From NCBI GenBank assembly GCA_025055755.1, contig JANWWF010000001.1, positions 476,670 to 540,669 on the forward strand: DNA of 64,000 bases, given 5' to 3'. The stretch's first letter is position 1, and every line of letters starts with the position of its first letter. A program made the position numbers and the translations under genes. Positions 17,482-27,243 of this stretch are shown here, one piece after another. The notes beneath the pieces were generated by a model that worked only from the letters and a program-made list of their open reading frames with translations, did no database searches and was not told the DNA's origin. This DNA comes from Candidatus Kapaibacterium sp. (GTDB taxonomy: Bacteria; Bacteroidota; Ignavibacteria; Kapaibacteriales; NICIL-2).

Positions 17482-20040
17482 CTAATCTTGTGGAACCCAT
17501 TGTTCGAGCAGAAGGGGAAATTCGGCAAGAGCAGCGTCGAGCTTTTCGACGTCGCGAGCACCTGCGGTTGCCAATGTCGGACGTCCACCTCCCTTGCCCC
17601 CCAGTTGATCGGCAACTTTCGCAACAAGTTTTCCTGCTGGATAGTCGGAAGCCAAATCATCGGTTACTACGCACACCAGCTGAGCTTTACCATCGAGCAC
17701 CGCTGCCAGCAAGCCAATACCTCCTGATTTCATCCGCTGCCGCAGACTCTCGGCAATCATGCGTAGATGCTCAAGAGAAGGAACCTCGACTGTCCCTGTT
17801 ACCACTCGAATTGCGCCGACCATTCGAGCACCGCTCAGAAGAGCAGGCAACAGCGTTGCCATTGTTTGCTCCATCCGTAGCTTCTCCAGCTCTCGCTCGA
17901 GCGAGCGCACTCGGTCGTTCAGCGCAGCTTCACGGTCTGTTCCTTGCTCAATGCGCTGGCGAAGGTGCTCAATGTATGTGGCAAGCCCACGCCCTGTCAC
18001 TGCCTCGATCCGCCGCACCCCTGCTGCGATGGCAGATTCATCCGTCAGCGCAAAAAGTCCAATTTCACTGGTGTTGCGCACGTGGGTTCCTCCGCAAAAC
18101 TCAGCGGAGAATGTTTCATCGACAATCACCACACGGACGATGTCACCATACTTATCGCCGAAGAACATTTTTACGCCGGGAATGCGCCGTGCTTCCTCGA
18201 TAGGCAGGACGCGCGTTTCCACTGGAATGCGCTCGAGAATTTTCTCGTTGACCATCTGCTCGACCGCAGCAAGTTCGCTCGGGCTCAGCTTTGCAAAGTG
18301 CGAAAAGTCAAAGCGCAGTCGGTCTGGCGCAACCAGCGAGCCACTTTGTTTGACATGCTCGCCCAGCACCCGGCGCAACGCTTCGTGGACCAAGTGTGTT
18401 GCGGTATGGTTGCGCTGAATGCTCCAGCGGCGCTCCGCATCCACACGAGCAACTGCTTTCTGCCCGACAATATTGGCTGGCACAGCACTCTCGCACACAT
18501 GCACGATGGCATTGCCGTTGCGCTGCACATCGGTCACCTGTAGCACAAGTCCATCAACTTCGATGGTGCCCGTGTCGCTCACCTGACCGCCTGCTTCGAC
18601 GTAGAACGGCGTTGCTGCAAGGACAATGGTGTTATCCTCTACTGCCAGAATGCGGCTTTCTGTCTCGAGGGTGTCGTAGCCAACAAATTCGCTTGCCACA
18701 TCGAGCGCATGGGTGATGACTTCAGCATGGTAGCGTTTCTGCGCTTGTCGTGAGCGCTCGCGTTGCTGTGCCATGCAGCGCTCAAAGCCCTCGCGGTCGA
18801 CGGTCAATCCTTCCTCACGTGCCATCAGTTCAGTTAGGTCCAGCGGGAACCCGAACGAGTCGTAGAGCAAGAAGGCATCCTCTCCCCGCAGGATACTTTC
18901 GCCCCGTGCTTTGGTCTGTGCAGCAATCGCAGCAAAGCGCTCAATTCCACGGTCAAGCGTTTCCAGAAACATCTCCTCTTCTGCACGGATAACACGCTCG
19001 ATAGTTGTCTGGTGCTGACGCAATTCAGGGAAAGGATCGCCCATGATGTCCACCAGCACCGGCACCAGGCGATAAAGCACAGGCTGGTCAAATCCAAGAT
19101 TCCGTCCATAGCGAACCGCTCGTCGGAGAATACGCCGCAGAACGTAGCCGCGACCTTCATTCCCTGGCAATGCCCCATCAGCGATAGCAAATGCTAAGGC
19201 GCGGATGTGATCTGCCATCACGCGCATAGCGACCCCTTCCGGTACATGCAGATCACCGACATATCGCTTCCCCGAAAGCTCCTCGAGCGCAGCAATGAGA
19301 GGGACAAAAAGATCGGTGTCATAGTTTGAATCTTTCCCTTGTAACACCGCCGTAATTCGTTCCAATCCCATGCCCGTGTCAACATGCTTGCGCGGCAGTT
19401 CTTCGAGCGTGCCCTCGGCAGTGCGATTGTACTGGATGAACACGTTGTTCCATATCTCGATGACATCCTGGGTTCCTGCATTCACCAGTGCCCCTCCCCG
19501 CAAGTCCGGTGTGCGGTCGTAGTGGATTTCGGTGCACGGTCCACAGGGACCTGTTTCCCCCATCTCCCAAAAATTGTCTTTGTCGCCGAAGCGGAGAATG
19601 TGGGAATCAGGTAAATGGCGCTGCCAGAGAGTATAGGCTTCCTCGTCGGTGTAGTGCACCGTTGCATAGAGACGCTCCGGCGGCAAGCGCCACACCTGCG
19701 TAAGCAGCTCCCATGCCCATGCAATTGCCTCGGCTTTGTAGTAGTCCCCGAAAGACCAATTGCCAAGCATCTCGAAGAACGTGTGGTGATAGGTATCGTA
19801 GCCCACTTGCTCAAGATCGTTATGCTTACCGCTAACGCGAATGCACTTTTGTGTGTTAGCAGCCCGCGTGTACTCCCGTGTGCCCGTACCGAGGAATACG
19901 TCCTTGAATTGATTCATGCCTGCATTGGTAAACAGTAGGGTTGGGTCCCCGTAGGGAATAACGGGGCTGGAGGGAACAATCCGATGCCCTCGTGCTGCGA
20001 AAAACTCCAAAAACGACGAACGAATTTCCTGTGAACGCAT
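17482..20040 (-). CDS. alaS: Alanine-tRNA ligase
   Basis: AlaRS charges tRNA-Ala. The 852-residue protein starts MRSQEIRSSFLEFFAARGH and has the class II catalytic core (FTNAGMNQFKDVFLG, TCGPCTEIHYDR-like PCGPCTEIHYDR), the helical tRNA domain, and the editing domain with zinc-site HTATHLVHE and FCGGTHV that clears mischarged Ser/Gly. The C-Ala domain ends with GGKGGGRPTLATAGA. Length is at the shorter end of the bacterial range but all domains are present. It follows purL by 10 nt. Confidence 0.97.
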   Translation of the reverse strand: MRSQEIRSSFLEFFAARGHRIVPSSPVIPYGDPTLLFTNAGMNQFKDVFLGTGTREYTRAANTQKCIRVSGKHNDLEQVGYDTYHHTFFEMLGNWSFGDYYKAEAIAWAWELLTQVWRLPPERLYATVHYTDEEAYTLWQRHLPDSHILRFGDKDNFWEMGETGPCGPCTEIHYDRTPDLRGGALVNAGTQDVIEIWNNVFIQYNRTAEGTLEELPRKHVDTGMGLERITAVLQGKDSNYDTDLFVPLIAALEELSGKRYVGDLHVPEGVAMRVMADHIRALAFAIADGALPGNEGRGYVLRRILRRAVRYGRNLGFDQPVLYRLVPVLVDIMGDPFPELRQHQTTIERVIRAEEEMFLETLDRGIERFAAIAAQTKARGESILRGEDAFLLYDSFGFPLDLTELMAREEGLTVDREGFERCMAQQRERSRQAQKRYHAEVITHALDVASEFVGYDTLETESRILAVEDNTIVLAATPFYVEAGGQVSDTGTIEVDGLVLQVTDVQRNGNAIVHVCESAVPANIVGQKAVARVDAERRWSIQRNHTATHLVHEALRRVLGEHVKQSGSLVAPDRLRFDFSHFAKLSPSELAAVEQMVNEKILERIPVETRVLPIEEARRIPGVKMFFGDKYGDIVRVVIVDETFSAEFCGGTHVRNTSEIGLFALTDESAIAAGVRRIEAVTGRGLATYIEHLRQRIEQGTDREAALNDRVRSLERELEKLRMEQTMATLLPALLSGARMVGAIRVVTGTVEVPSLEHLRMIAESLRQRMKSGGIGLLAAVLDGKAQLVCVVTDDLASDYPAGKLVAKVADQLGGKGGGRPTLATAGARDVEKLDAALAEFPLLLEQWVPQD

Positions 20041-20050
20041 GGTGCCTATG

Positions 20051-22330
20051 TTAGCGTGAAACTACTGCCGGCAGGTCAAAAAGACGAGGAAGTGCACTTT
20101 CCCACGTAGCGCGAAGCTCCTCCCGTTGCCAGGAGCCTACATTGTCAATGTTTAGCCGATCGCCACCGGTGATGCCGATTTGTATGCAGGGGACATCTTC
20201 TGTCTGGCAGAGATGCTCAAACTCCTGTGCCCGAGAAGGTGGAACACTAACCACCACGCGCGATTGCGCTTCACCGAAAAGATGCCCTATTGTCGGCATC
20301 CAGGGCAAGTGAATCGTTGCTCCTACTTCGCCCACGATTGCTGCCTCTGCCAGCGCAATGGCAAGTCCGCCTTCAGCAGTGTCGTGGGCTGAGCTGATCA
20401 TGCCTTTTCGAATTGCGGTAAGAAGTGTCCGCTGCAGGCGAACCTCGCACTCAGGGTCAAAAGGTGGAGCATCGCCCTGTAGGTGACCACTGAGCATCAG
20501 CACCAACTCACTGCCATCGAGCCGATCGCTCTGCCAGCCAAGCAGATACACCACATCTCCCTCGCGCTGAAATCCGGAGGGAGTGATATGCTCAAGCGCT
20601 TCAATGATCCCCAGCATGCCGATGGTAGGCGTTGGATAGATCGCATGGTTCTGAGATTCGTTGTAAAAGCTCACATTGCCACCAGTAACGGGTGTTCCCA
20701 GCAGGCGGCACATCTCTCCCATGCCCAGCACTGCCTCGCGAAACTGCCAATACACCTCGGGATCATATGGATTGCCAAAGTTCAAACAGTTAGTGATTGC
20801 CACAGGTTCAGCACCTGCACATACGCAGTTGCGAGCCGCTTCGGCGACAGCGATCATCGCCCCACGACGTGGATTGAGATACACGTAGCGACTGTTGCAA
20901 TCAGTTGTGAGAGCAAGTGCTTTACCGGGCAGCTCTTTTAGTCGCACAATTGCTGCATCAGCCGAGCGCTCGATCGTGTTTGTGCCGACGTGGCGATCGT
21001 ACTGCTCATATACCCACCGCTTAGAGGCAATCGTCGGCCGAGCAAGAAGCGCTTCCAATAACGCTGCCAGCGAGTGGTGCTGATGCGCTTGTTCGAAAGC
21101 TTGTTGGTCAAATGCCCGTGTTGCGGCAAGATACTCCGCTTCTTTCCATGCACGCTCATAGACAGGCGCTCCGCCACCGACAACAAGAGCACTGGCAGGA
21201 ATACAGGCTACACACTCTCCTCGATGCCAGATGCGAAGCAGGCCCGTATCCGTGACGACCCCAATTTGCGTAAGCGGAACATCCCACTTGCGGCAAATAG
21301 CTCGAGCAAGTTCTTCTTTCCCCTGTTTAATAACCACGAGCATCCGTTCCTGGGACTCACTGAGCAGGATTTCATAGGCACTCATATCCGCTTCTCGAAG
21401 CGGCACTGCATCCAGGTCAATATCCATGCCAACATTGCCCTTTGCACTCATTTCACTGGTAGAGCACGTTATGCCCGCAGCGCCCATGTCCTGCATGCCA
21501 ACGACACAGCCTGCTTCGATAAGCTCCAGCGCAGCTTCGAGCAGAAGTTTTTCTGCAAACGGATCTCCCACTTGCACCGTCGGGCGCATGTCCGCCGATT
21601 GCTCGTCGAATTCGCGCGACGCAAGCAACGATGCGCCATGGATGCCATCCCGCCCAGTGCTGGACCCCATGATCATGACAGGATTGCCCACACCACGAGC
21701 TACTGAGGAAACAATCCGATCGGTACGCACAATCCCCACCGCCATTGCGTTGACAAGCGGATTGTCGTTGTAGCAGGCGTCAAAGTACACTTCCCCACCA
21801 ATAGTCGGCACACCAAAGGAATTACCGTAATCGCCAATACCTCGCACCACTCCGCGGACAAGGTACACTGTGCGCCGATGCGTGGGATCACCAAATCGAA
21901 GTGAGTTTAGCGCTGCAATAGGACGAGCCCCCATGGTGAAAATATCGCGCAATATCCCTCCTACCCCCGTTGCAGCACCTTGGTATGGCTCGACCGCGGA
22001 AGGATGATTGTGCGACTCTATTTTGAACGCAACGGCATAGCCACTCCCGACATCTACCAAGCCGGCGTTTTCTTTCCCTGCCTCAACAAGTAAGCGTCCA
22101 CCGCTCCGCGGAAGGGTCTTGAGCATAAGCAGGGAATTTTTGTACGAGCAGTGCTCGCTCCACATTACGCTGAACATCCCCAGTTCGGTGTAAGTTGGAG
22201 TGCGACCGAGAAGCTCAATGATACGGGCATATTCGTCGGCTGTCAGTCCTAATTCAATCGCCAAGGCTTCGCTGACGGGAATTTCTGACCGCAGCCCTAT
22301 ATCGGTGCGTGCAATCTGTAGAGATTCCAT
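20051..22330 (-). CDS. purL: Phosphoribosylformylglycinamidine synthase subunit PurL
   Basis: The small-type PurL (759 residues) converts FGAR to FGAM with ATP and ammonia delivered by PurQ, with PurS as linker; purQ and purS are not in the window. Diagnostic segments are [69 protein letters not shown] and, in the second half, [16 protein letters not shown] and [17 protein letters not shown]. There is no C-terminal glutaminase domain, as expected for this form. It is the first gene of the long purL operon, with a promoter element 51 nt upstream. Confidence 0.97.
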   Translation of the reverse strand: MESLQIARTDIGLRSEIPVSEALAIELGLTADEYARIIELLGRTPTYTELGMFSVMWSEHCSYKNSLLMLKTLPRSGGRLLVEAGKENAGLVDVGSGYAVAFKIESHNHPSAVEPYQGAATGVGGILRDIFTMGARPIAALNSLRFGDPTHRRTVYLVRGVVRGIGDYGNSFGVPTIGGEVYFDACYNDNPLVNAMAVGIVRTDRIVSSVARGVGNPVMIMGSSTGRDGIHGASLLASREFDEQSADMRPTVQVGDPFAEKLLLEAALELIEAGCVVGMQDMGAAGITCSTSEMSAKGNVGMDIDLDAVPLREADMSAYEILLSESQERMLVVIKQGKEELARAICRKWDVPLTQIGVVTDTGLLRIWHRGECVACIPASALVVGGGAPVYERAWKEAEYLAATRAFDQQAFEQAHQHHSLAALLEALLARPTIASKRWVYEQYDRHVGTNTIERSADAAIVRLKELPGKALALTTDCNSRYVYLNPRRGAMIAVAEAARNCVCAGAEPVAITNCLNFGNPYDPEVYWQFREAVLGMGEMCRLLGTPVTGGNVSFYNESQNHAIYPTPTIGMLGIIEALEHITPSGFQREGDVVYLLGWQSDRLDGSELVLMLSGHLQGDAPPFDPECEVRLQRTLLTAIRKGMISSAHDTAEGGLAIALAEAAIVGEVGATIHLPWMPTIGHLFGEAQSRVVVSVPPSRAQEFEHLCQTEDVPCIQIGITGGDRLNIDNVGSWQREELRATWESALPRLFDLPAVVSR

Positions 22331-22381
22331 TGGGTCATGTTGGGAAAACGTTTATTGCTACCCCGCTATCGGGAGCAATCG

Positions 22382-22389
22382 CAAAAATA
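22382..22389 (-). promoter_or_regulatory. -7 promoter element for the purL operon
   Basis: The minus strand reads TATTTTTG in the context GGTATTTTTGCGA. The 10-mer GTATTTTTGC is identical to the elements before mfd, rpsF and rplM. It lies 51 nt before the purL ATG. No -33 TTTG is visible, and no purine riboswitch could be recognised in this short leader. Confidence 0.55.
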
Positions 22390-22405
22390 CCTTCGGCTTT
22401 GCGCT

Positions 22406-25400
22406 CTAATAGGCTGTTTGGGCGTCGAACTCGGTACGGCTAAGCAAGCGTAATGGCTGCAATCCATGCTGCTGGAGCGCAGAATTGAGCGGTTCAATGC
22501 TCTCTACCATAAAGCGTGCTATCCACTGTTGCACGCCAGCGATGTGGCTTGCATACTGGTCAATGAGCTGGAGCTGCTCCTCGGTTGGCAAGCCAGGATA
22601 CGACGCAATTGCACCGTAGAGATCGGCAAGCTTTTCTCGAAGCTTCGGCTCGGTATCTGCAAAAAGAGATGCTTTTGCCGCCACCAACGAATGATAGACA
22701 GAATCCAGCGTCGCTGCCCGAGCTCGTAGGGAGGATGCCAATGAAGAGGACACCTGCTGCAGGCACGTATCAATTGCCTCGCGCAACGAGAGTATCTGTT
22801 CGACAGCAAATGCAGTTTCCTCGATGAGCGTGTACAGCCGCATTAGTGCTGCAAAGTTTGCCTGCCGCTCTGCCAGACTTATGCCTGAGCTGCTATCGGG
22901 CAGAATGACAAGCGTTGTGGTTGCAACATGGTTACCACTTTTGACGCGAACCATGTATGTACCCGGCGGAACAAGTGGTCCAAAGCTGCCCCCACCTGGA
23001 TTGAGTGATCGCGCAACACGGGGCGGATTCATGCGCATTCCCCATCCGAGACGATTGATACCCTTGCGCCTACCAGGAGGTAGGGTCGCTATGCTTTTGC
23101 CGGTGGAATCGAGCACCTCCACCGCTATTTCCCCAATCAAATGCCGCCGGGGAAGATAATACGCAATCATCGCATCATTGCTGGGAGAGGGGGCAACGTA
23201 CTCATCAGAACCGCTAAACTCCTGAAATCCGCTCTCGAATCGCTGGACCGTTGGACGTACCGGCAGAACAATCAAAGGACTGTCGAGCATCGAAGGCTTC
23301 AATCCCCGCAGAGGAGTCAGATCGTCGAGGATGTATGCTCCCCGCCCATGGGTGGCAACAATCAAATCGTGCGTCCGCGGATGAATCTGAATATCCCGCA
23401 CTGGTGTTGCTGGAATCCCTTTGAAACGCACAAAGTGCTGTCCTCCATCGAGCGAGAAGTACAGTCCCAACTCTGTTCCCACAAACAGCAAATCAGGATT
23501 GACGGGGTCTTGCCGAACTACATGAACAAAGCCACGAACGCTATCCGTCGAAAGTCGCTGCCAGGTGTTTCCCAAATCTGTTGTTCGATACACATAGGGC
23601 CTCATGTCGCCCCGGGTGTGGTTGTCGAATGCGACAAAGCAGGTGTTTCGGTCATGGGGACTCGGCTCTACACAGCTTACCCAGGTCCCTTCTGGAAGCG
23701 AGGCAGGAAGCCGCTCGCGAAGATTTGTCCACGTGAGACCTCCATCAGTAGTGCGCTGTAGATTGCCGTCGTCGGTACCCACCCAAATGACTTGCTCATC
23801 CAAGGGAGAGTCCGCAATGGTGTAAATCGTGCAATGATTTTCCGCACTGGTGTTATCGCGAGTGATTCCGCCACTTTCCTGCGGATCGTACTTGGTTGAA
23901 TCATTCGTGGTCAGGTCTGGCGAGATGCGCTGCCATGTGGTGCCATGGTCAGTGGAGCGGTGCAAGTATTGCGAGCCAATGTAAAGGTAGCGCGGATTTG
24001 CTGCGCTAATGATGATCGGCGTATTCCAGTTGAATCGCAGTTTCGGTTCATTTACGCCAGCCCGAGGTTGGATAGAGCGCGTTTCATTGGTACGAATGTT
24101 CCGTCGGACTGCTTCTCCTCCTTGGGACTCAAAGTAGATGAACTCAGGGCGAATGCGGTCGCGGACAACAGCGAATCCATCTCCCCAGCCTGTAGATTGC
24201 CAGTCGCAGTTAGTGATTGCACCACCGCGAACGCGATGGGGCGCCATCCAAGACCCATTGTCCTGTAGCCCACCCATGATGTTGTACGGATCGTCAAAAT
24301 CATAGCTGATGCGGTAGAACTGCGCCAGGGGCAAATTGCGGAACATACGCCAACTTTGCCCCCGGTCGAAACTTTCATAGACGCCTCCGTCGGTCCCAAT
24401 CAAAAGGTGCTGGGGATTGGTGGGATCAATCCAAAGGGCATGATGATCCGGATGAAGCGCACCACCGTACGAAAATGAGTTGAATGTTGCTCCCCCATCG
24501 TCACTAATAGCAAGCTGGAACGTCAGCCGGTACACTCTGTTGGGATCGTAGGGATCAACGACCATTTCAGCAAAGTAAAACGGACGTGCCGTAACATTGA
24601 CTGCCGAAGAGCGTCGCTCCCACGTTTCGCCGCGGTCAGTTGAGCGATAGAGCGCACTTTCCTTTGCTTCGACCATCGCATAGACTACCGAAGGCTTCGA
24701 CGGAGCTATTGCCAGCACGATGCGACCCAACTCGCCGCTGGGCAGCCCTTTGGTCAGTTTTCGCCATGTCTTTCCCCCGTCGGTGGATTTATACAGACCA
24801 CTGCCCGGACCACCGGAAGAAAACGTGTAGGCTTTCCGCCGGAATTGCCACATCGCTGCGTAGATGATTTGTGGGTTTGCTGGATCAACGGCTACATCGG
24901 CGCAGCCGGTTTTTTCATCAACGTACAAAATCCGCTCGAATGTCTTTCCCCCATTGGTGGAACGGTACAGCCCGCGATGAGGAGAATCACTCCACAAAGC
25001 ACCAAGTGCTGCCACGTAGATACGGTCGGGATTTTTCCGGTCTAATGCAATGCGAGCAATGCGCTCGACGCTATCGAGACCAACCTTTTTCCACGTCTGC
25101 CCACCATCTCGTGTGCAATACAAACCACAGCCGATCGAAACGCTATTGCGGACGTTCGATTCTCCCGTGCCGACCCACAGCACTGAATCGCGGTAGCGTG
25201 GATCCAGTGCAAGCGCACCAATCGAAAGACATTCCTGCTTGTCGAAAATTGGCTCAAACGTCACACCTCCATCTTTCGACTTGAAGACGCCCCCTGCAGC
25301 AGAACCCACATAAATGACCAAGCGGCGATCCTTGGGATGAAGAGAGTCCACTGGAACATAGACTGCCTCGATAGCAGTCACACGCCCTGAACATGTCGCC

Positions 25401-25531
25401 GGTCCAACAGCACGCGGGGTCAAGTTGCCGAGAATCGCGGAAGAAATCGTCTGTGCACTCAGAAAAACAGGCACACCGCACACAAGCGCAGCACAAAGAC
25501 CAAAGCCTACCAATCGAGTTCCGACGCTCAT
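22406..25531 (-). CDS. Large exported BNR/sortilin-repeat propeller protein
   Basis: A 1041-residue secreted protein. A signal peptide (MSVGTRLVGFGLCAALVCG...FLSAQ) is followed by about 700 residues of BNR-type blades carrying Asp-box motifs such as SKDGGVTFEP, TRDGGQTWKKV, STNGGKTFERI, STDGGKTWRKL and TTDGGLTWTNL, the VPS10/sortilin propeller pattern often annotated as glycosyl hydrolase. A beta-sandwich-like region with a GxYMVRVKSG pattern and a helical C-terminus follow. No catalytic residues can be assigned, so an enzymatic role is not supported. No T9SS tail is present. ATG 25531 is preferred, because the ORF track's extra 19 residues precede a clear signal peptide. It ends the ompA operon, 4 nt after the LolA-like gene. 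Confidence 0.85.
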   Translation of the reverse strand: MSVGTRLVGFGLCAALVCGVPVFLSAQTISSAILGNLTPRAVGPATCSGRVTAIEAVYVPVDSLHPKDRRLVIYVGSAAGGVFKSKDGGVTFEPIFDKQECLSIGALALDPRYRDSVLWVGTGESNVRNSVSIGCGLYCTRDGGQTWKKVGLDSVERIARIALDRKNPDRIYVAALGALWSDSPHRGLYRSTNGGKTFERILYVDEKTGCADVAVDPANPQIIYAAMWQFRRKAYTFSSGGPGSGLYKSTDGGKTWRKLTKGLPSGELGRIVLAIAPSKPSVVYAMVEAKESALYRSTDRGETWERRSSAVNVTARPFYFAEMVVDPYDPNRVYRLTFQLAISDDGGATFNSFSYGGALHPDHHALWIDPTNPQHLLIGTDGGVYESFDRGQSWRMFRNLPLAQFYRISYDFDDPYNIMGGLQDNGSWMAPHRVRGGAITNCDWQSTGWGDGFAVVRDRIRPEFIYFESQGGEAVRRNIRTNETRSIQPRAGVNEPKLRFNWNTPIIISAANPRYLYIGSQYLHRSTDHGTTWQRISPDLTTNDSTKYDPQESGGITRDNTSAENHCTIYTIADSPLDEQVIWVGTDDGNLQRTTDGGLTWTNLRERLPASLPEGTWVSCVEPSPHDRNTCFVAFDNHTRGDMRPYVYRTTDLGNTWQRLSTDSVRGFVHVVRQDPVNPDLLFVGTELGLYFSLDGGQHFVRFKGIPATPVRDIQIHPRTHDLIVATHGRGAYILDDLTPLRGLKPSMLDSPLIVLPVRPTVQRFESGFQEFSGSDEYVAPSPSNDAMIAYYLPRRHLIGEIAVEVLDSTGKSIATLPPGRRKGINRLGWGMRMNPPRVARSLNPGGGSFGPLVPPGTYMVRVKSGNHVATTTLVILPDSSSGISLAERQANFAALMRLYTLIEETAFAVEQILSLREAIDTCLQQVSSSLASSLRARAATLDSVYHSLVAAKASLFADTEPKLREKLADLYGAIASYPGLPTEEQLQLIDQYASHIAGVQQWIARFMVESIEPLNSALQQHGLQPLRLLSRTEFDAQTAY

Positions 25532-25535
25532 CACT

Positions 25536-26252
25536 TCATTGGGCTGGTGGTGAAAACAATGTCGGCGAAAGGGAGGGATTGAATTCATACTGCTCGATAA
25601 TCATCAGTCCGCTGGTAGTATCCAGCATCATCGGCATGAGGACTCCCTCGACGTTCCGGTAGTTGCCAAAGGTAGCTTCCCACTCAAATTGCTCGCCGCT
25701 GACTCGAGCTTCAACGCGAAGCTTGACAAGCAAACTGGCATCGGGATCAATCCAGTACGTCCACACCGAGCCATCAGAGTGACGAGCACGAAGTTTATGG
25801 CAGTCGGAGCCATCGAGCTCTTCGAGACCAAGATATTCAAGCTTTACCCCTGCTTGCGGAGCGAGCAAATCATTACGCCACAGGGAAGCAAGGACACTCA
25901 TGCGCCGCACGGACATCTGGTTCATTGGTTGAGGGGTCAGTGATTGCGTCCATGGTTGAATACTCCAACCACGCATGCCATCGGTCCAGGATCGCGCGAT
26001 AATACCTGGCTGCACAACAAGCTCTGTTCTGGCTTTTGTACCCTCAAACCATGCGCGGAAACTTCGCTTCCAACTTCCGTCGGGACTCACCATTTTTCCG
26101 ACCAAGCTCCATCGTTTGAGCTGCGCAAGACGCTCTGCATTCCCAAGTGCTCGCTGATACTGGCGGGCAATGCTATCGGCTGTATTCTGCGCTGTAGCTG
26201 TCACTACCGACAGCGCAATGAACCATGCACTTATCACCTGAAACATGGGCAT
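25536..26252 (-). CDS. Exported LolA-like lipoprotein-carrier-fold protein
   Basis: A 238-residue protein with a signal peptide (about 1-21, ending TATAQ) and a domain with the LolA/LppX-like beta-sheet pattern: a helix IARQYQRALGNAERL, then strands KRWSLVGKM, FRAWFEGTKARTELV and WTYWIDPDASLLVKLRVEA. Members bind lipids or lipoproteins in the periplasm; the fold assignment is by pattern only. An alternative start, ATG 26246, gives the same signal peptide. It stands between the lytic transglycosylase and the BNR protein in one minus-strand unit. Confidence 0.65.
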   Translation of the reverse strand: MPMFQVISAWFIALSVVTATAQNTADSIARQYQRALGNAERLAQLKRWSLVGKMVSPDGSWKRSFRAWFEGTKARTELVVQPGIIARSWTDGMRGWSIQPWTQSLTPQPMNQMSVRRMSVLASLWRNDLLAPQAGVKLEYLGLEELDGSDCHKLRARHSDGSVWTYWIDPDASLLVKLRVEARVSGEQFEWEATFGNYRNVEGVLMPMMLDTTSGLMIIEQYEFNPSLSPTLFSPPAQ

Positions 26253-26292
26253 TCTTCTGAAAGGTCATTGAACAACATGGTGCCAGCGGCGG

Positions 26293-27243
26293 CTACTGCT
26301 GCTGGCGAAGTCGCTGGGCAATCGTGAGGATACACTCGACATAATCGCGACTGTTGTTGTAATGAAACAGTGCTGCTTGCTGAGCAGCAGGACTATCGCG
26401 CCAACCATTTGCGTGGAGATAATACGCTACGCTGGCAATAGCATCAGCAATGCTAAAGAGGTCTTTCCGCCCGTCGCCGTCGCCATCCTGTGCCCACTGC
26501 TTGTAGCTGGTGGGGATAAACTGCGGCAGTCCAAAAGCACCTGCCCATGAGCCCCGCAACGAGAGCACATCGAGCACGGAATCACGCGCAAGCGTGCTCA
26601 GAGCAACAAGCTGCTCAATTGCCCATGCTGCTTTACGCCGAGAACGCACTTCGACAAGAGAATCCAGCATTGCAAGCCGAACAGGATCGGCAATCGTGTC
26701 GCGATAAACTTGCTGATTAGTCCGAATATTCTCTGGCTCATCTGCAGTCGCAAGCGAGGCATACACACTCCACACGTGGTGAATGCCGGTATAACGGCCA
26801 AACTTTGTTTCGACCCACAGCACCGCTGTGATGATTTCTGGTGGTACGCGGTAAAGCTCCGCGTACTGTGCCAGCACGGCTCGGTTTGAGTCCATAAACG
26901 CACGGCAGGCGCGAATCGAGGCATCGCTCCAATTGTGGGAATAATCCACTTTGCGTAGAAAACCCGTCACGTTGATTTTGAGCATGTCAGGCAAAAACTT
27001 GGTCTCTGGATGGTGGAAGGCCACCCACAACCATGCTGAATCTATTCCCCGTTCCAGTAGGCGATAAACCGTTGGCGCAAAGCGCTCATCAGCACCGGCG
27101 AGGATAGCACGGACCTTCTCGATTCGTGCCCGCACAGTTGGTTCAAGTGTCGAGCAGCCACTCAGTAGCATTGCTTCAATCGTACCCATAACCACAAGGA
27201 TACTCAGCGAAACAGATGCTGCTATCCTATTGCCGCGTGCCAT
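26293..27243 (-). CDS. MltB-type membrane-bound lytic murein transglycosylase (lipoprotein)
   Basis: A peptidoglycan-cleaving GH103-like enzyme of 316 residues. A lipoprotein signal peptide ends in the lipobox LLSGC, placing it in the cell envelope. The catalytic domain has the Glu-containing WVETKFGRYTG and the family block SWAGAFGLPQFIPTSY followed by DGDGDGRKDLFS, a calcium-like loop seen in MltB. ATG 27243 overlaps the ompA-like stop by 17 nt; the ORF-track start at 27345 would read further into that gene. Adjacency to an OmpA-type peptidoglycan-binding protein fits a cell-wall role. Confidence 0.92.
   Translation of the reverse strand: MARGNRIAASVSLSILVVMGTIEAMLLSGCSTLEPTVRARIEKVRAILAGADERFAPTVYRLLERGIDSAWLWVAFHHPETKFLPDMLKINVTGFLRKVDYSHNWSDASIRACRAFMDSNRAVLAQYAELYRVPPEIITAVLWVETKFGRYTGIHHVWSVYASLATADEPENIRTNQQVYRDTIADPVRLAMLDSLVEVRSRRKAAWAIEQLVALSTLARDSVLDVLSLRGSWAGAFGLPQFIPTSYKQWAQDGDGDGRKDLFSIADAIASVAYYLHANGWRDSPAAQQAALFHYNNSRDYVECILTIAQRLRQQQ

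Noticed and set aside
17376-18203. 275-codon plus-strand ORF
   Set aside because: Antisense to the alaS C-terminal part, with no protein features.
22406-25531. BNR protein as an active glycosyl hydrolase
   Set aside because: Only Asp-box propeller motifs are visible; no catalytic residues can be assigned, so no enzyme name is given.
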